This document shows positions 8,399-18,136 of a stretch of 64,000 nucleotides of DNA, piece after piece. The position numbers and the translations under genes were made by a program. The stretch is from Fredericiella sp038205395 (GTDB lineage Bacteria; Chloroflexota; Anaerolineae; Caldilineales; Caldilineaceae): positions 1-64,000 of the forward strand of contig JBBRBX010000003.1 in the NCBI GenBank assembly GCA_038205395.1. The letters are read 5' to 3'. The notes below the pieces were generated by a model, which was not told the origin of the DNA, ran no database searches, and saw only the letters and a program-made list of their open reading frames with translations. Each line of letters opens with the position of its first letter. Positions within the stretch are counted from its first letter, which is position 1.

Positions 8399-9262
8399 CT
8401 ATTTGCGCAGACGAGGATCGAGCACGTCGCGCAGCCCATCACCGACCAGGTTAAAGCCGGCCACAGCGAACAACATGCTGATGGCCGGGAAAAAGGTCAG
8501 CCACCAGTGTGTGGTGATGTAATTGCGCCCCTCGCTGATCATCACGCCCCATTCCGGCATAGGTGGCTGGGCGCCGAAACCGATAAAGGAAAGGCCGGCA
8601 ACCGCCAGGATAACGCCGCCCATATCAAAACTGGCCTGCACCAGCAGCGGCGAAAGCGTATTGGGAAACAGGTGGCGGCGAATAATCAGGCTGTTGGTTG
8701 CACCTACCGAACGGGCCGCCTGCACAAATTCGCGCTCGCGCAGCACCAATACCTGGCCACGCACGAGGCGGGCATAGACGGGCCACGTGACGACAGCCAC
8801 GGCAATCAATGCATTCTGCAGGCTCGGCCCCAGCGCCCCGGCAATCGCCATTGCCAGAATGAGGCTGGGAAAGGCAAAAAAGATGTCGGTCACCCGCATC
8901 AAGCTCTCATCCATCCAGCCGCCGGCATAGCCGGCAAACATCCCCACAAAGGAGCCAAAGAGGCCGGCCAGTGTAATTACGGCCACCCCACTCAGCAAGG
9001 AGATACGCGCGCCGTAGGCGATGCGGCTGAATATGTCGCGCCCCAACTTGTCGGCCCCAAACCAGTGCTCACCACCGGGGGCGGCCAGGCTGGAGGGGAT
9101 ATGCTGGCCTAGCGGGTCGTAAGGGCTGAGCACAGGTGCGAAGACAGCGACCAGAAAAAACGCGATGATAACGACCAGACCAATTAAAGCAGTTGTTTCT
9201 TTACGAAATCGGCGCCAGAACAGCTGGCGAGGAGAAGCTGCGAGCATGGGATCGGTGCTCAA
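8399..9262 (-). CDS. Peptide/nickel-type ABC transporter permease, DppC-like
   Basis: This 287-residue inner-membrane subunit shows the DppC N-terminal pattern: a membrane segment, then SPYDPLGQ and HWFGADKLGRDIFSRIAYG, the latter nearly diagnostic. The EAA-type loop reads REFVQAARSVGATNSLIIRR, and the C-terminal GLRDVLDPRLR is also typical. It overlaps the DppB-like gene upstream by 4 nt (ATGA), a sign of translational coupling. Substrates in this family range from oligopeptides to sugars and metal chelates, so the substrate is left open. Confidence 0.95.
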   Translation of the reverse strand: MSTDPMLAASPRQLFWRRFRKETTALIGLVVIIAFFLVAVFAPVLSPYDPLGQHIPSSLAAPGGEHWFGADKLGRDIFSRIAYGARISLLSGVAVITLAGLFGSFVGMFAGYAGGWMDESLMRVTDIFFAFPSLILAMAIAGALGPSLQNALIAVAVVTWPVYARLVRGQVLVLREREFVQAARSVGATNSLIIRRHLFPNTLSPLLVQASFDMGGVILAVAGLSFIGFGAQPPMPEWGVMISEGRNYITTHWWLTFFPAISMLFAVAGFNLVGDGLRDVLDPRLRK

Positions 9263-10266
9263 TTCACGCGGATTCTGGGGTCGATGACGGAATAGCCGAT
9301 ATCGACCACGGTGTTGACAAGCGGATAAATAAAGGCAGCCACCAATGTCACACCCATCACAGCCGGATAATCCAGCGTCGTAACCGATGTGGTGGCGTAG
9401 CGGCCCAACCCCGGCCAGCTAAAGATCGTTTCGGTCAGCACGGCGCCGCTCAGCAGGCTGCCGAAAGTGATGCCGACGGTGGTAAGAATGGGCGGCAGTG
9501 CATTTTTGAAAACGTGGCGGCCAACAATGATTTGCTCACCTAACCCCTTGGCGCGCGCGGTGCGAACGTAGTCCTGGCCCATCATCTCCAACATCGAGGA
9601 GCGCGTCATCCGCAGCAGCACGGCAGCGGAGAAATAGCCCAGCACCAGCGCCGGCAAGAGCAGATGGCTCAAGGCATTGCCCAAAACGGGCCAATTGCCC
9701 GTCAACAATGCATCCACTGTAAACAGGCCGGTGATCTGCGTTGGCGGCTGCATCGTCGCATCGAGACGACCCGGCCCCGGCAGCCAGCGCAACTGCCGGT
9801 AGAAAATACCCAGCGCCAGCAAGCCAATGTAGAAAATGGGCATGGAGCCGCCGACCAGGGCGAACAAGCGCGCCCCGGCGTCCAGCCAACTGTTGCGCCG
9901 CAGGGAAGCCAACATTCCTAACGGCACACCGATCAACACGGCGACCAGCATGGCGGCCAGCGAAAGTTCGATGGTGGCGGGCAAGTAGTCGATCAGGTCA
10001 TCAATCACCGGCCGCCGTGTACGAATGGATTGGCCCAAATCGCCGCGCAGCAGCCGCTGCACATAGTTGAGATACTGCACAGGGGGCGGCTGATCCAGCC
10101 CAAGCTGTTGGCGATAGGCAACAATCTGTTCTTCACGCGCGTTCGACCCCAGCGCCGTAGCGGCAGGGTCTACCGGCACAATCTGGGCCAGAAAAAAGGT
10201 GAGCAGGGAAACGCCGAGCAGGACAAAGACCAATCCCGCCAGACGGCGTAGAATAAAGCGTGCCAT
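9259..10266 (-). CDS. Peptide/nickel-type ABC transporter permease, DppB-like
   Basis: This 335-residue inner-membrane permease has the N-terminal FILRRLAGLVFVLLGVSLLTF membrane anchor typical of DppB. It also has YLNYVQRLLRGDLGQSI before the core domain, and the EAA-type loop QDYVRTARAKGLGEQIIVG. It forms the channel with the DppC-like protein whose start it overlaps. No DppD/DppF ATPases are within the window on either side, so the energising subunits must come from another locus. Confidence 0.95.
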   Translation of the reverse strand: MARFILRRLAGLVFVLLGVSLLTFFLAQIVPVDPAATALGSNAREEQIVAYRQQLGLDQPPPVQYLNYVQRLLRGDLGQSIRTRRPVIDDLIDYLPATIELSLAAMLVAVLIGVPLGMLASLRRNSWLDAGARLFALVGGSMPIFYIGLLALGIFYRQLRWLPGPGRLDATMQPPTQITGLFTVDALLTGNWPVLGNALSHLLLPALVLGYFSAAVLLRMTRSSMLEMMGQDYVRTARAKGLGEQIIVGRHVFKNALPPILTTVGITFGSLLSGAVLTETIFSWPGLGRYATTSVTTLDYPAVMGVTLVAAFIYPLVNTVVDIGYSVIDPRIRVN

Positions 10267-10292
10267 TCGGATCGCCAGTCCACTGCATAATG

Positions 10293-10327
10293 ACGGGCTG
10301 GAGAGGTGATGCGCCCCTCCAGCCCGT
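10293..10327 (-). terminator. Hairpin between family 5 binding-protein gene and its permeases
   Basis: An 11-bp stem (ACGGGCTGGAG with its reverse complement) and a 13-nt loop. On the minus strand it is followed by CATTATGC, with no U-tract. Same position and same lack of U-tract as the hairpins at 3741 and 46889. Confidence 0.65.
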
Positions 10328-10336
10328 ACGAAAGAG

Positions 10337-12022
10337 TTACTTTTTGGAGATCAGCCAGAAGCTGGTCGTCGGCGTGTCGTTGGGGTCGTACATAAACCCT
10401 TCGACGTTGTTGCGAACGCCAAAGATGCGCGTCGGCTGATAGAGCATGATGTAGGGGCCATTGTGCATCACATAGTCCACTAACTCAGCGTACAGTTCTG
10501 TGCGCTTGGCAGGGTCCAGTTCAATGGCAGCCTGCTTGCTCATCTCAATCGCTTTGGGATCATTCCAGTCGTTGCGGAAGGCCAGCGACTTGGCATCATA
10601 ATTGGCAAAAGGCGTAACATTGCCGTCAGGATCGGGGAAGTCCGGCCCCCAGTTGATCATCACCAGTTCGCCGCCCTGGGCGCGGTAGATGTTGAGCAGT
10701 TCGGACTGCTGAAGCTGTTGGATGTTAAGCGTCAAGCCGATCTGGGCCACATCAGACTGTATCTTGGCAGCCACCGTCGACCATTCCACACCGCCCGGCG
10801 CCGTAGCCGTGGGCACGATGAAATTGATCTCCGTACCTTCGGCGACGCCGGCCTTCGCCAGCAACTCTTTGGCCTTGGCAATGTCCTGGGTGAAGGGGTT
10901 GTTGCCGGTGTGGCCCAGGAAGCCAATCGGGATGATCTCCTGCACCAGTTCGGCATTGCCGCCCAGCAGCGTAATAATATCGTCATAGTTTATGGCGTAG
11001 CGAATCGCCTCGCGCACATCCGGGTTGTCCAGCGGCGCTTTGGTGGCGTTCATACCCACATAGACCAGCAGCGTGGAAAGACCGCGCACCAACGTGAGAT
11101 CGGGGTTGCCTTCCAGCGCGGCGGCCTGCTCGCTGCCCAAATCTTGCGCAATATCGGCATCGCCCGTCTCGATGGCGGCCTGCAGATTGGCCAACTCAGG
11201 TGTGTTCTGAATAATCACGCGCTTCATGGCTGGAACCGTGCCGCCCCAATAGGTGGGGTTCACATCCAGCGTCACATTGACGCTGCGATCCCACTTATTG
11301 AGCACATAGGGGCCACTGCCGGCGGAATGGTCGTTGAGCCAGGATTCGCCCATGTCACTGCCCATGTTCGGCTCTAGAGCCGCCTTCTCCACTACCGCAG
11401 CCGTGGTAAAGGTCAGCACGGCAAGGCAAACCTGGGGACTGACCGTCTTGGGCAGCTTCAGTTCAAGCGTAGCGGCATCCACTGCCGTCACATTCTCCTT
11501 GGCAATCTGGCAGACATCGATCAGCAGAAAAGCCGGCGATTTGTTAATGTCGATGGCCCGGCCCCAAGAAAAGGCTACATCTTCGGCGGTCACTGGATTG
11601 CCGGAAGCAAACTTGGCGTTCGGGTCCAGATTAAAAGTCAGCTTCCACATGTCGCCATCATCGGCCACATCCCAGCTTGTGGCCAGCACCGGTACGAGCA
11701 CACCAGGGTCGCCCGGATTGAAGGAAACCAGCGTCTCATACATGTTGCCCGCGGGCAGGATGCCGCCAAATTCATAGGCGACCGCAGGATCAAGCGTGAT
11801 GATGTCAGTTTGATCGGCGGCAAACACCAGTGTGTCCTCACGGCTGACTTCGCCGCCGACGGCAGGCGCACCTGCTTGTTCACCGGCTGTCGGTGCCGCC
11901 GGTTGGTCGCCGCTGGTTGGGGCAGCGGCAGGGGCCGCACAGGCTGACAGCAGCAGGCTGAGGAGCACAAATAGCCCCAGCCAGCGCGTCGCAGGTGCAG
12001 TCAAGCAACGGAATGTCTTCAT
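10337..12022 (-). CDS. ABC transporter substrate-binding lipoprotein, family 5 (DppA/OppA-like)
   Basis: This 561-residue protein has a lipoprotein signal ending in LLLSAC and a linker of Ala, Pro, Thr and Gly. The mature part has family 5 features, such as LNDHSAGSGPYVLNKW and YAINYDDIITLLGG, and ends with a typical VMHNGPYIMLYQPTRIFGV region. The chosen ATG at 12022 has AAGGAGA 8 nt upstream; an in-frame ATG at 12067 would add 15 residues and lacks such a site. It delivers substrate to the DppB/DppC pair downstream. A TTGACA-like box lies upstream, but no convincing -10 was found. Confidence 0.95.
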   Translation of the reverse strand: MKTFRCLTAPATRWLGLFVLLSLLLSACAAPAAAPTSGDQPAAPTAGEQAGAPAVGGEVSREDTLVFAADQTDIITLDPAVAYEFGGILPAGNMYETLVSFNPGDPGVLVPVLATSWDVADDGDMWKLTFNLDPNAKFASGNPVTAEDVAFSWGRAIDINKSPAFLLIDVCQIAKENVTAVDAATLELKLPKTVSPQVCLAVLTFTTAAVVEKAALEPNMGSDMGESWLNDHSAGSGPYVLNKWDRSVNVTLDVNPTYWGGTVPAMKRVIIQNTPELANLQAAIETGDADIAQDLGSEQAAALEGNPDLTLVRGLSTLLVYVGMNATKAPLDNPDVREAIRYAINYDDIITLLGGNAELVQEIIPIGFLGHTGNNPFTQDIAKAKELLAKAGVAEGTEINFIVPTATAPGGVEWSTVAAKIQSDVAQIGLTLNIQQLQQSELLNIYRAQGGELVMINWGPDFPDPDGNVTPFANYDAKSLAFRNDWNDPKAIEMSKQAAIELDPAKRTELYAELVDYVMHNGPYIMLYQPTRIFGVRNNVEGFMYDPNDTPTTSFWLISKK

Positions 12023-12339
12023 GACAGTCTTCTCCTTGCGTGTAATTACGGTTGATACGGTTGTCAAAACAGGTCGTACGGTCCAGGCAGACTTGCTAAT
12101 CGTTGCAACGGGTCATCGTTGACCAGAGTCAGGCGCTTACACCGGCCAGAAGCGGCTTTCCGGCTGACTGGTGGAGGAAAGAACACGTTCATTATACGGA
12201 ATATGGCAAAAGAGACAAGCGGGGTAAGATGTTCCGGTACTATCTTGCCTGCCGAACATACGTTTTGGTGCATGTGCGCGCATAATAAACCCTGCAAATT
12301 CTAGAAATTACCGAATCATCTCCTACGTTAGAGGTTGCC
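12023..12339. other. 317-nt divergent intergenic region
   Basis: It separates the minus-strand binding-protein gene from the plus-strand esterase. No gene is visible. It holds a perfect 10-bp palindrome CGTTGCAACG (12101-12110) and a near-palindrome GTCATCGTTGAC (12112-12123, 5 of 6 pairs). Either could be an operator, but neither is assignable to a regulator. Confidence 0.4.
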
Positions 12340-13113
12340 ATGTCGCTCATTACCGTACACTTCCGTTCTGAAACTCTACAACTAAATGTTGCCGTCAATG
12401 TCATTCTGCCGCAGCCGCCTCTCGATTCGCCCGGCTTTGCCCGCAAGCTGCCTGTGCTTTGGCTGCTGCACGGCTTGTCCGACGACCACACAATCTGGCT
12501 GCGGCGTACCTCAATTGAGCGTTATGTCGAAGGATACAATTTGGCCGTCGTCATGCCGGCAGTGGACCGCAGTTTCTACGCCGACATGGTGCGCGGCAAC
12601 CGCTACTGGAGTTATGTCAGCAGCGAACTGCCTGCCCTCATGCGCGCCTATTTCCCCCTATCAGACCGTCGCGAAGACAACTTTGCCGCTGGATTGTCGA
12701 TGGGTGGTTACGGCGCATTCAAGCTGGCGCTCACCTATCCAGATCACTATGCCGCCGCCGCCAGCTTGTCGGGCGCGCTGCAGCGCTTCTCCGGCAACCC
12801 ACCGACTGACGCCCCCAAAGAGTGGCTGGCGGAACTGGAGAATATGTTTGGCGACCTGGCCCAATTCGCCGGCAGCCCCAACGACATCTACGGCTTAGCA
12901 GCCAAAGTAGCGCGCAGCAGCGAACCAGTTCCACAATTATTTGCTGCCTGCGGCACAGAGGACTTTCTCTACCAGGACAACCTGCGCTTCAAAGCGCATG
13001 CCGAGCAGCTCGGGCTGCCGCTCACCTATGAGGAAGGGCCGGGCGATCACGAGTGGGGGCTGTGGGATAAATACATCCAACACGTGTTGGCCTGGCTGCC
13101 GCTGTCGGTATAG
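12340..13113 (+). CDS. Alpha/beta-hydrolase esterase (tributyrin esterase / S-formylglutathione hydrolase-like)
   Basis: This 257-residue cytoplasmic hydrolase belongs to the EstA-like esterase D family. The oxyanion region reads LPVLWLLHGLSDDHTIWLRR, and the nucleophile elbow is GLSMGGYGAFKLAL with the catalytic Ser. The likely acid is the Asp in ACGTEDFLYQDN, and the catalytic His is in GPGDHEWGLWDKYI. Residues and order are complete. Possible substrates are short acyl esters or carbohydrate acetates. The gene stands alone, with a 317-nt region upstream and a kinase gene 90 nt downstream. Confidence 0.9.
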   Translation: MSLITVHFRSETLQLNVAVNVILPQPPLDSPGFARKLPVLWLLHGLSDDHTIWLRRTSIERYVEGYNLAVVMPAVDRSFYADMVRGNRYWSYVSSELPALMRAYFPLSDRREDNFAAGLSMGGYGAFKLALTYPDHYAAAASLSGALQRFSGNPPTDAPKEWLAELENMFGDLAQFAGSPNDIYGLAAKVARSSEPVPQLFAACGTEDFLYQDNLRFKAHAEQLGLPLTYEEGPGDHEWGLWDKYIQHVLAWLPLSV

Positions 13114-13202
13114 GCGCCCGCAAGCCCATTTGTGTATAATCTGCTGTAACGTGCGCGATGCGTTGAACAGCCGCCGGCAACCACAGACCAAGAGGTTGGT
13201 AT

Positions 13203-15206
13203 ATGCAGCAGGATGCAAAACAGGCAAACCAGGCCGGCGAGACGTGGCGTTTTCAAGCCGAAGCGCTGGCCCAGGTGGACGATGCCGTCGTTGTCATCGA
13301 CAGCCAACAGCACATTGTCTATCTCAACCGCAAAGCAGCCGCGCAATATGAAGTTGAACCGGCCGGCGCGCTGGGCCGCCTCCTGAGCGACCTGCACCAG
13401 CACCTGTGGCTCGACCCGGCAGATGAAGCGGCAGCCGGCCGATCTCTGTCGCAGCAAGGAAGCTGGCGCGGGCAAAATGTGCATGTCCTGCCCAGCGGCA
13501 AGCAGCTGCATGTGGAATCGACTGTCACGCTACTGAAAAACAGCGCCGGCGAACCATTGGGCACGATGGCGGTCATCCGTGATGTCACAGCCGAGAAGCA
13601 GGCCGCCGCCACCCTGCGCGCACTGCAAGAGTGGCAGCAGTTGGCGCTGGAAGGCGCACGGCTCGGCACCTGGGCGACAGACTTGGAGAGCGACATCACC
13701 CTGTGGGATGCTCGCTGCCGAGAAATTTTTGGTGTAGGAGCGGATGAACCGGCCAGCAGTGAAAAAGGCTTTGCGATTATTCACCCTGAGGATCGAGCGC
13801 GCGCCCAGCAGGCTTTTCTGGAGGCCACCAAACCAACATCCTCCGGCATCTACGAAGTGGAGAAACGGGTCATCTGGCCTGATGGCTCCATCCACTGGAT
13901 AGCCACACGCGGCCGCGTCTTTTTCGGCGAACAAAATGGCGAGCGCACAGCTCAACGGCTGGCGGGTGTCGCGATCGACATCAGTGAACGCAAGCAGATG
14001 GAACAGGCGCTGCATGAAACCCAAGAGCGCTTCCGCTTAGCGTTAGAGACAGCGCCGCTGGTAATCGCCCACCTGGACAAGGAGATACGCTACACCTGGC
14101 TCTACAACGCACATCCCGATTTTCAGGCGGAAGATATGGTGGGCAAGCACGATGATGAAATGCTCAACGGCCACGAGGCGGAAATCTATATACAGGCGCG
14201 CCGCCAAGTGCTGGCCAGTGGGATCGGCATGCGCCAAGAGTTCTCCTTTACGCTCTCGGACGGGCGGCACATCTACGACATCACCATTGAACCGATGCGC
14301 GATGCAGATGGCGTCGTCAGCGGGCTGACCACCGCAGCGCTTGACATCACGGAGCGCAAGCTGGCTGAGGAAGAGATGCGCAGCAGCGCCGAACAACTGC
14401 GGCAGTTGATGCAGGAACTGCAGGAACTGAACGATACACTGGAACAACGAGTGGTAGAACGGACGGCGGAACTCGAGCGCAGCAACAGCGAATTGGAACG
14501 CAGCAACCTTGAGCTAGATCGCTTTGCCTATGTCGCCTCGCATGATTTGAAATCGCCGCTGCGCGCAATCGATAACCTGGCCAACTGGATCGCACAGGAT
14601 GTTGCGCAGCAACTGCCGCCGCAGTCTCAAATTCATCTGGCGAAGCTGCGCAGCCGTGTAAAGCGGCTAGAAAACCTACTGGATGACCTCCTGCTCTACT
14701 CACGCGCCGGTCGCCGCCGCTATAGAGCGGAAACAGTCAATACGACGGAAGTGACAGCCGGCGTCGTGGAAATGCTCAACCTACCGTCGGGGTTTAGCGT
14801 GGTGATCGAAGGCTCGCTGCCCAGCCTGCGCAGCGAGCTGCCACCCCTTGAGACGGTGCTGCGCAACTTGATAGGCAATGCCGCCAAGCATCATCACAAC
14901 CCGAGCACTGGTGTGGTGACGATTGCCGCCCAAGATCGCGATGCTTTTGTCGAGTTTCGGGTAAACGACAATGGGCCAGGGATTGACCCGCAGTATCATG
15001 AACGTATCTTTGGCGTGTTCCAGACCCTTAAGTCGCGCGATGAAGTGGAAGGCAGCGGCATGGGGCTGGCAATCGTCAAGAAAACCGTCGAAAGCGCCGG
15101 CGGCCAGGTCTGGCTGGAATCATCGCCAGGTGACGGCGCCATCTTTTATTTTACCTGGCCCAAGAGCGCCCAGAGCGATGAAGGTGACGACGCATCTTTG
15201 ACTTGA
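13203..15206 (+). CDS. Cytoplasmic sensor histidine kinase with three PAS domains
   Basis: This 667-residue protein has no signal peptide or membrane segment. There are three PAS/PAC units, at about 15-130, 140-270 and 280-395. The second has the PAS_3-type HPEDRARAQQAF, and each ends with a PAC-like D-I/V-T/S-E-x-K/R tail. A coiled coil of LERSNSELERSNLELD type follows, then the phosphoacceptor His in YVASHDLKSPLRAID (about 445). The ATPase domain shows LRNLIGNAAKHH (N box), NDNGPGID (G1) and GSGMGLAIVKK (G2). The H-box style resembles bacteriophytochrome-type kinases. There is no response regulator next to it, so its partner and signal are unknown. The start follows AAGAGG by 9 nt. Confidence 0.92.
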   Translation: MQQDAKQANQAGETWRFQAEALAQVDDAVVVIDSQQHIVYLNRKAAAQYEVEPAGALGRLLSDLHQHLWLDPADEAAAGRSLSQQGSWRGQNVHVLPSGKQLHVESTVTLLKNSAGEPLGTMAVIRDVTAEKQAAATLRALQEWQQLALEGARLGTWATDLESDITLWDARCREIFGVGADEPASSEKGFAIIHPEDRARAQQAFLEATKPTSSGIYEVEKRVIWPDGSIHWIATRGRVFFGEQNGERTAQRLAGVAIDISERKQMEQALHETQERFRLALETAPLVIAHLDKEIRYTWLYNAHPDFQAEDMVGKHDDEMLNGHEAEIYIQARRQVLASGIGMRQEFSFTLSDGRHIYDITIEPMRDADGVVSGLTTAALDITERKLAEEEMRSSAEQLRQLMQELQELNDTLEQRVVERTAELERSNSELERSNLELDRFAYVASHDLKSPLRAIDNLANWIAQDVAQQLPPQSQIHLAKLRSRVKRLENLLDDLLLYSRAGRRRYRAETVNTTEVTAGVVEMLNLPSGFSVVIEGSLPSLRSELPPLETVLRNLIGNAAKHHHNPSTGVVTIAAQDRDAFVEFRVNDNGPGIDPQYHERIFGVFQTLKSRDEVEGSGMGLAIVKKTVESAGGQVWLESSPGDGAIFYFTWPKSAQSDEGDDASLT

Positions 15207-15292
15207 TTGATGCCCCCACGTCCGGCGAACGTCCCTGTGCAGCCAACAACAGAGCCCATTGTTACAGAATTATGCAGAAAGGTTTGCGAAAC

Positions 15293-18124
15293 ATGATGTC
15301 ATCACACAAAACCATGCGCATCTACCTCAATCTGATGCTGGCGCTGGCGCTGCTTCTGCCGGCGCTTCACCCGCAGCCTGCCCAGGCGCAAGGCGGCTTT
15401 AATCTTCCTTATGGCTTTATCCAAGAGACAGTGGTGCTGGGTCTGGAGCGCCCCACCAGCTTCGCCCTGCTGCCGGATGGTCGCATCTTCATCGCCGAAA
15501 AAAGCGGCGTGGTGCGCGTGGCGCAGGATGGGCAACTGCTGCCGGAGCCTTTTATCGATCTCTCTACGGAGGTCAACGATTCGTCGGACCGTGGTCTGCT
15601 TGGCATCACCGTCCACCCTGATTGGCCATCCACCCCTTATGTTTATCTTGCCTACACCTACGACCCGCCGGAGATCAAAAACCGCAACCCTGCCGGCGCC
15701 CGCGTCTCACGCGTCTTGCGTATCTCTGCCGACCCCAACAACCTCAACGTTGCCCAAGCGGGCAGCGGCGTAGTACTTCTAGGGACAAACAGCACGGCGG
15801 ATCATGTAGGCAATCCGGACCAAGGCGATGCCGAGCCGTTCAGTTGTTTTGACGATACGGGCGGCTTTGTGCGCAACTGCATTGCCGCCGAAGGAACTGC
15901 GCACAGCCTGGATTCCGTGCGCTTTGGCCCTGACGGCGCCCTTTATGTGTCCAGCGGCGACGGTATCGTCAACTCGAAAGGCAACAGCCGCGCCCTTGAC
16001 CCCAACAGCCTTAACGGCAAAATCCTGCGCATCAACCCCATGACGGGGGAAGGCTATGCAGATAACCCCTTCTTTGATGGCGATCCGGGCAGCAATCGCT
16101 CCAAGGTTTTTGCAATGGGGATGCGCAACCCGTTCCGCTTTGTCGTTGACCCGCGCGACGGCCAGGTGATCGTGGCCGACGTGGGTAACAGCAACTGGGA
16201 GGAGATCAATCGCGGCGGTCCTGGCTCCAACTTTGGTTGGCCTTGTTACGAGGGTCCCTATGAAGCCGCCACCTACGCCAACTGCGACGCCTACAAAAGC
16301 GGCAGCGCGCCGGTCACCAACGCGGCCTACAGCTACGAGCACAGCCTCAAAGATCCGCAGCTTGGCTCGGCCATCGGCGGCGATCTCTACCTGGGCAGTG
16401 CGTTTCCGGCGCTCTATCGGGGAGCCTATTTTTACCATGACTTCAACGGCGGCGTCGTCAATTTCTTGACCTTTAACGACGACGGCAGCGCCAATTCCAA
16501 TCAATTTGCCACCAATGTCCCCGGCATGGTGCAGATGCTGGCAGGCGACGACGGTGCGCTGTATGTGCTTTCCGTGATTCTCGGCGGCATCTGGCGCATC
16601 CGCTATGCGCCTGGAGGCAACAAACCGCCCACGGCTGCCGCAGCGGCTGACCCCAGCGGAGGCACCGTTCCGCTCGAAGTGTCATTCTCCAGCAAGCGCA
16701 GCAGCGACCCAGAGGAGAGTATTGTTGGCTACCAATGGGACTTTGGCGATGGCGCCGGCAGCAGCCAGGCCAACCCCACCCACACCTTTGCGGACAATGG
16801 CGTCTATACGGCAGTACTCACCGTGACTGATTCTGCCGGCGCCACCAGCAGCGATCAAATTGAAATCGCAGCCGGCAGTGCTCCGCCCGTCGCCGAAATT
16901 CTCACGCCGGGCGACGGTGCCAGATTCCGCATTTATGACACCGTTGATTTTGAGGGCAAGGCCGGCGACGCAGAGGACGGCGAGCTGACGGGCGCCGCCT
17001 TGCAATGGAGCGTAACGCTGCGGCATTTGGAACATCTGCATTATGACTACTTCAAGGGGGAAGGCACAACAGGCAATTTCCGCTTTGACGACCATGGCGA
17101 CGATACCTATCTGGAATTGTGCTTAAAGGCGACGGATTCGCAAGGGCTGCAGGATAACGCCTGTGTCGACCTCAAAGCCTATCCAGTCACCTACACCTTC
17201 AACACCGTGCCGCCGGGGCTGCCGATCACGTATGCGGGCAGCCGCTATATGACACCGTTCAAGGTGAGCACCTACATCAACGCCAAGCGCATTATTGAAG
17301 CGCCACAGGTAACAGATGATGGTCTGCGTTTTGACAACTGGTCTGATGGTGGCGAGGCTGTCCACGAAATCGTCATCGGCGATGGAGCGCAAACGCTGAC
17401 GGCCATCTATGTCGATGCCAGCGGCGAAACGCAGGCAGGCGCAGCAGCAGACGAGCAGGCGCTGGAAGATGCGCCGTTGGTGACGCCGAGCGATACGGAG
17501 GTGCATGACGACGGTGATGCGGATCATTCTGCACACAGCCACGACGACGCCACCGCGGCCGCAGATACAGCGGCTGCCGAGCTTGCCCTCACAGCAACGC
17601 CGGAATCCACCGCACTGGAAGCCGTCAGCCATGCGGCTGCCGGCGTGCTCGCTGAGCGCTGGGACGGCGTCGGCGGGGTGACGGTCGAGGACTTGACCAA
17701 GAGCAACGCCTATCGCAAGGATCCGCCGGCGCAGCGGCTGCCGCTCGACCGCCTGCAATTGCCGCGCAGCGGCGACAAGGATTACGGTGTGCGTGTGCGG
17801 GGCTATCTGGTTCCGCCTGCTGACGGTGACTACCGCTTCTGGATCGCCGCCGATGACCGCGGCGTGCTGTTTCTCAGCAGCGACTCATCGCCCGCCAATA
17901 AAATCGTGATAGCTTACACCCCACAGAGCACGGCAGATGGCGAGTACGAAAAGAATCCCGAACAAGTGACCGGCCCCATTGCCCTGGAAGCAGGCCGGCG
18001 CTACTACTTTGAACTGCTTTATAAACAGGGCGACGGCAAGGACAACCTATCAGTAGCCTGGCAGCCGCCGGGTGAAGAGCGGCAAGTCATACCGGGCGCC
18101 TATCTGCAAGCAATTGAACCTTAG
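15293..18124 (+). CDS. Secreted sugar dehydrogenase (glucose/sorbosone type) with PKD and PA14 domains
   Basis: This is a 943-residue secreted protein. A signal peptide (LMLALALLLPALHPQPAQAQ) precedes a six-bladed propeller of the PQQ-dependent glucose/sorbosone dehydrogenase family, to about residue 450. Visible elements include LPDGRIFIAEKSG, DRGLLGITVHPDW and FAMGMRNPFRFVVDP. A PKD domain follows (GYQWDFGDGAG, YTAVLTVTDS), then a beta-rich segment. Next is a His/Asp-rich linker (HDDGDADHSAHSHDD), and last a C-terminal PA14-like domain (GVRVRGYLVPPADGDYRFWI, RYYFELLYKQG) that probably binds carbohydrate. A start at 15203 is possible but overlaps the kinase stop and lacks a site; the ATG at 15293 has AAAGG about 9 nt upstream. 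PQQ use is inferred from the family. Confidence 0.88.
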   Translation: MMSSHKTMRIYLNLMLALALLLPALHPQPAQAQGGFNLPYGFIQETVVLGLERPTSFALLPDGRIFIAEKSGVVRVAQDGQLLPEPFIDLSTEVNDSSDRGLLGITVHPDWPSTPYVYLAYTYDPPEIKNRNPAGARVSRVLRISADPNNLNVAQAGSGVVLLGTNSTADHVGNPDQGDAEPFSCFDDTGGFVRNCIAAEGTAHSLDSVRFGPDGALYVSSGDGIVNSKGNSRALDPNSLNGKILRINPMTGEGYADNPFFDGDPGSNRSKVFAMGMRNPFRFVVDPRDGQVIVADVGNSNWEEINRGGPGSNFGWPCYEGPYEAATYANCDAYKSGSAPVTNAAYSYEHSLKDPQLGSAIGGDLYLGSAFPALYRGAYFYHDFNGGVVNFLTFNDDGSANSNQFATNVPGMVQMLAGDDGALYVLSVILGGIWRIRYAPGGNKPPTAAAAADPSGGTVPLEVSFSSKRSSDPEESIVGYQWDFGDGAGSSQANPTHTFADNGVYTAVLTVTDSAGATSSDQIEIAAGSAPPVAEILTPGDGARFRIYDTVDFEGKAGDAEDGELTGAALQWSVTLRHLEHLHYDYFKGEGTTGNFRFDDHGDDTYLELCLKATDSQGLQDNACVDLKAYPVTYTFNTVPPGLPITYAGSRYMTPFKVSTYINAKRIIEAPQVTDDGLRFDNWSDGGEAVHEIVIGDGAQTLTAIYVDASGETQAGAAADEQALEDAPLVTPSDTEVHDDGDADHSAHSHDDATAAADTAAAELALTATPESTALEAVSHAAAGVLAERWDGVGGVTVEDLTKSNAYRKDPPAQRLPLDRLQLPRSGDKDYGVRVRGYLVPPADGDYRFWIAADDRGVLFLSSDSSPANKIVIAYTPQSTADGEYEKNPEQVTGPIALEAGRRYYFELLYKQGDGKDNLSVAWQPPGEERQVIPGAYLQAIEP

Positions 18125-18136
18125 GAGTTTTTAGCA

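Noticed and set aside
12062..12067. TTGACA upstream of the family 5 binding-protein gene as a promoter -35 box
   Set aside because: No acceptable -10 at 16-18 nt, and the resulting leader would be too short to hold the ribosome-binding site.
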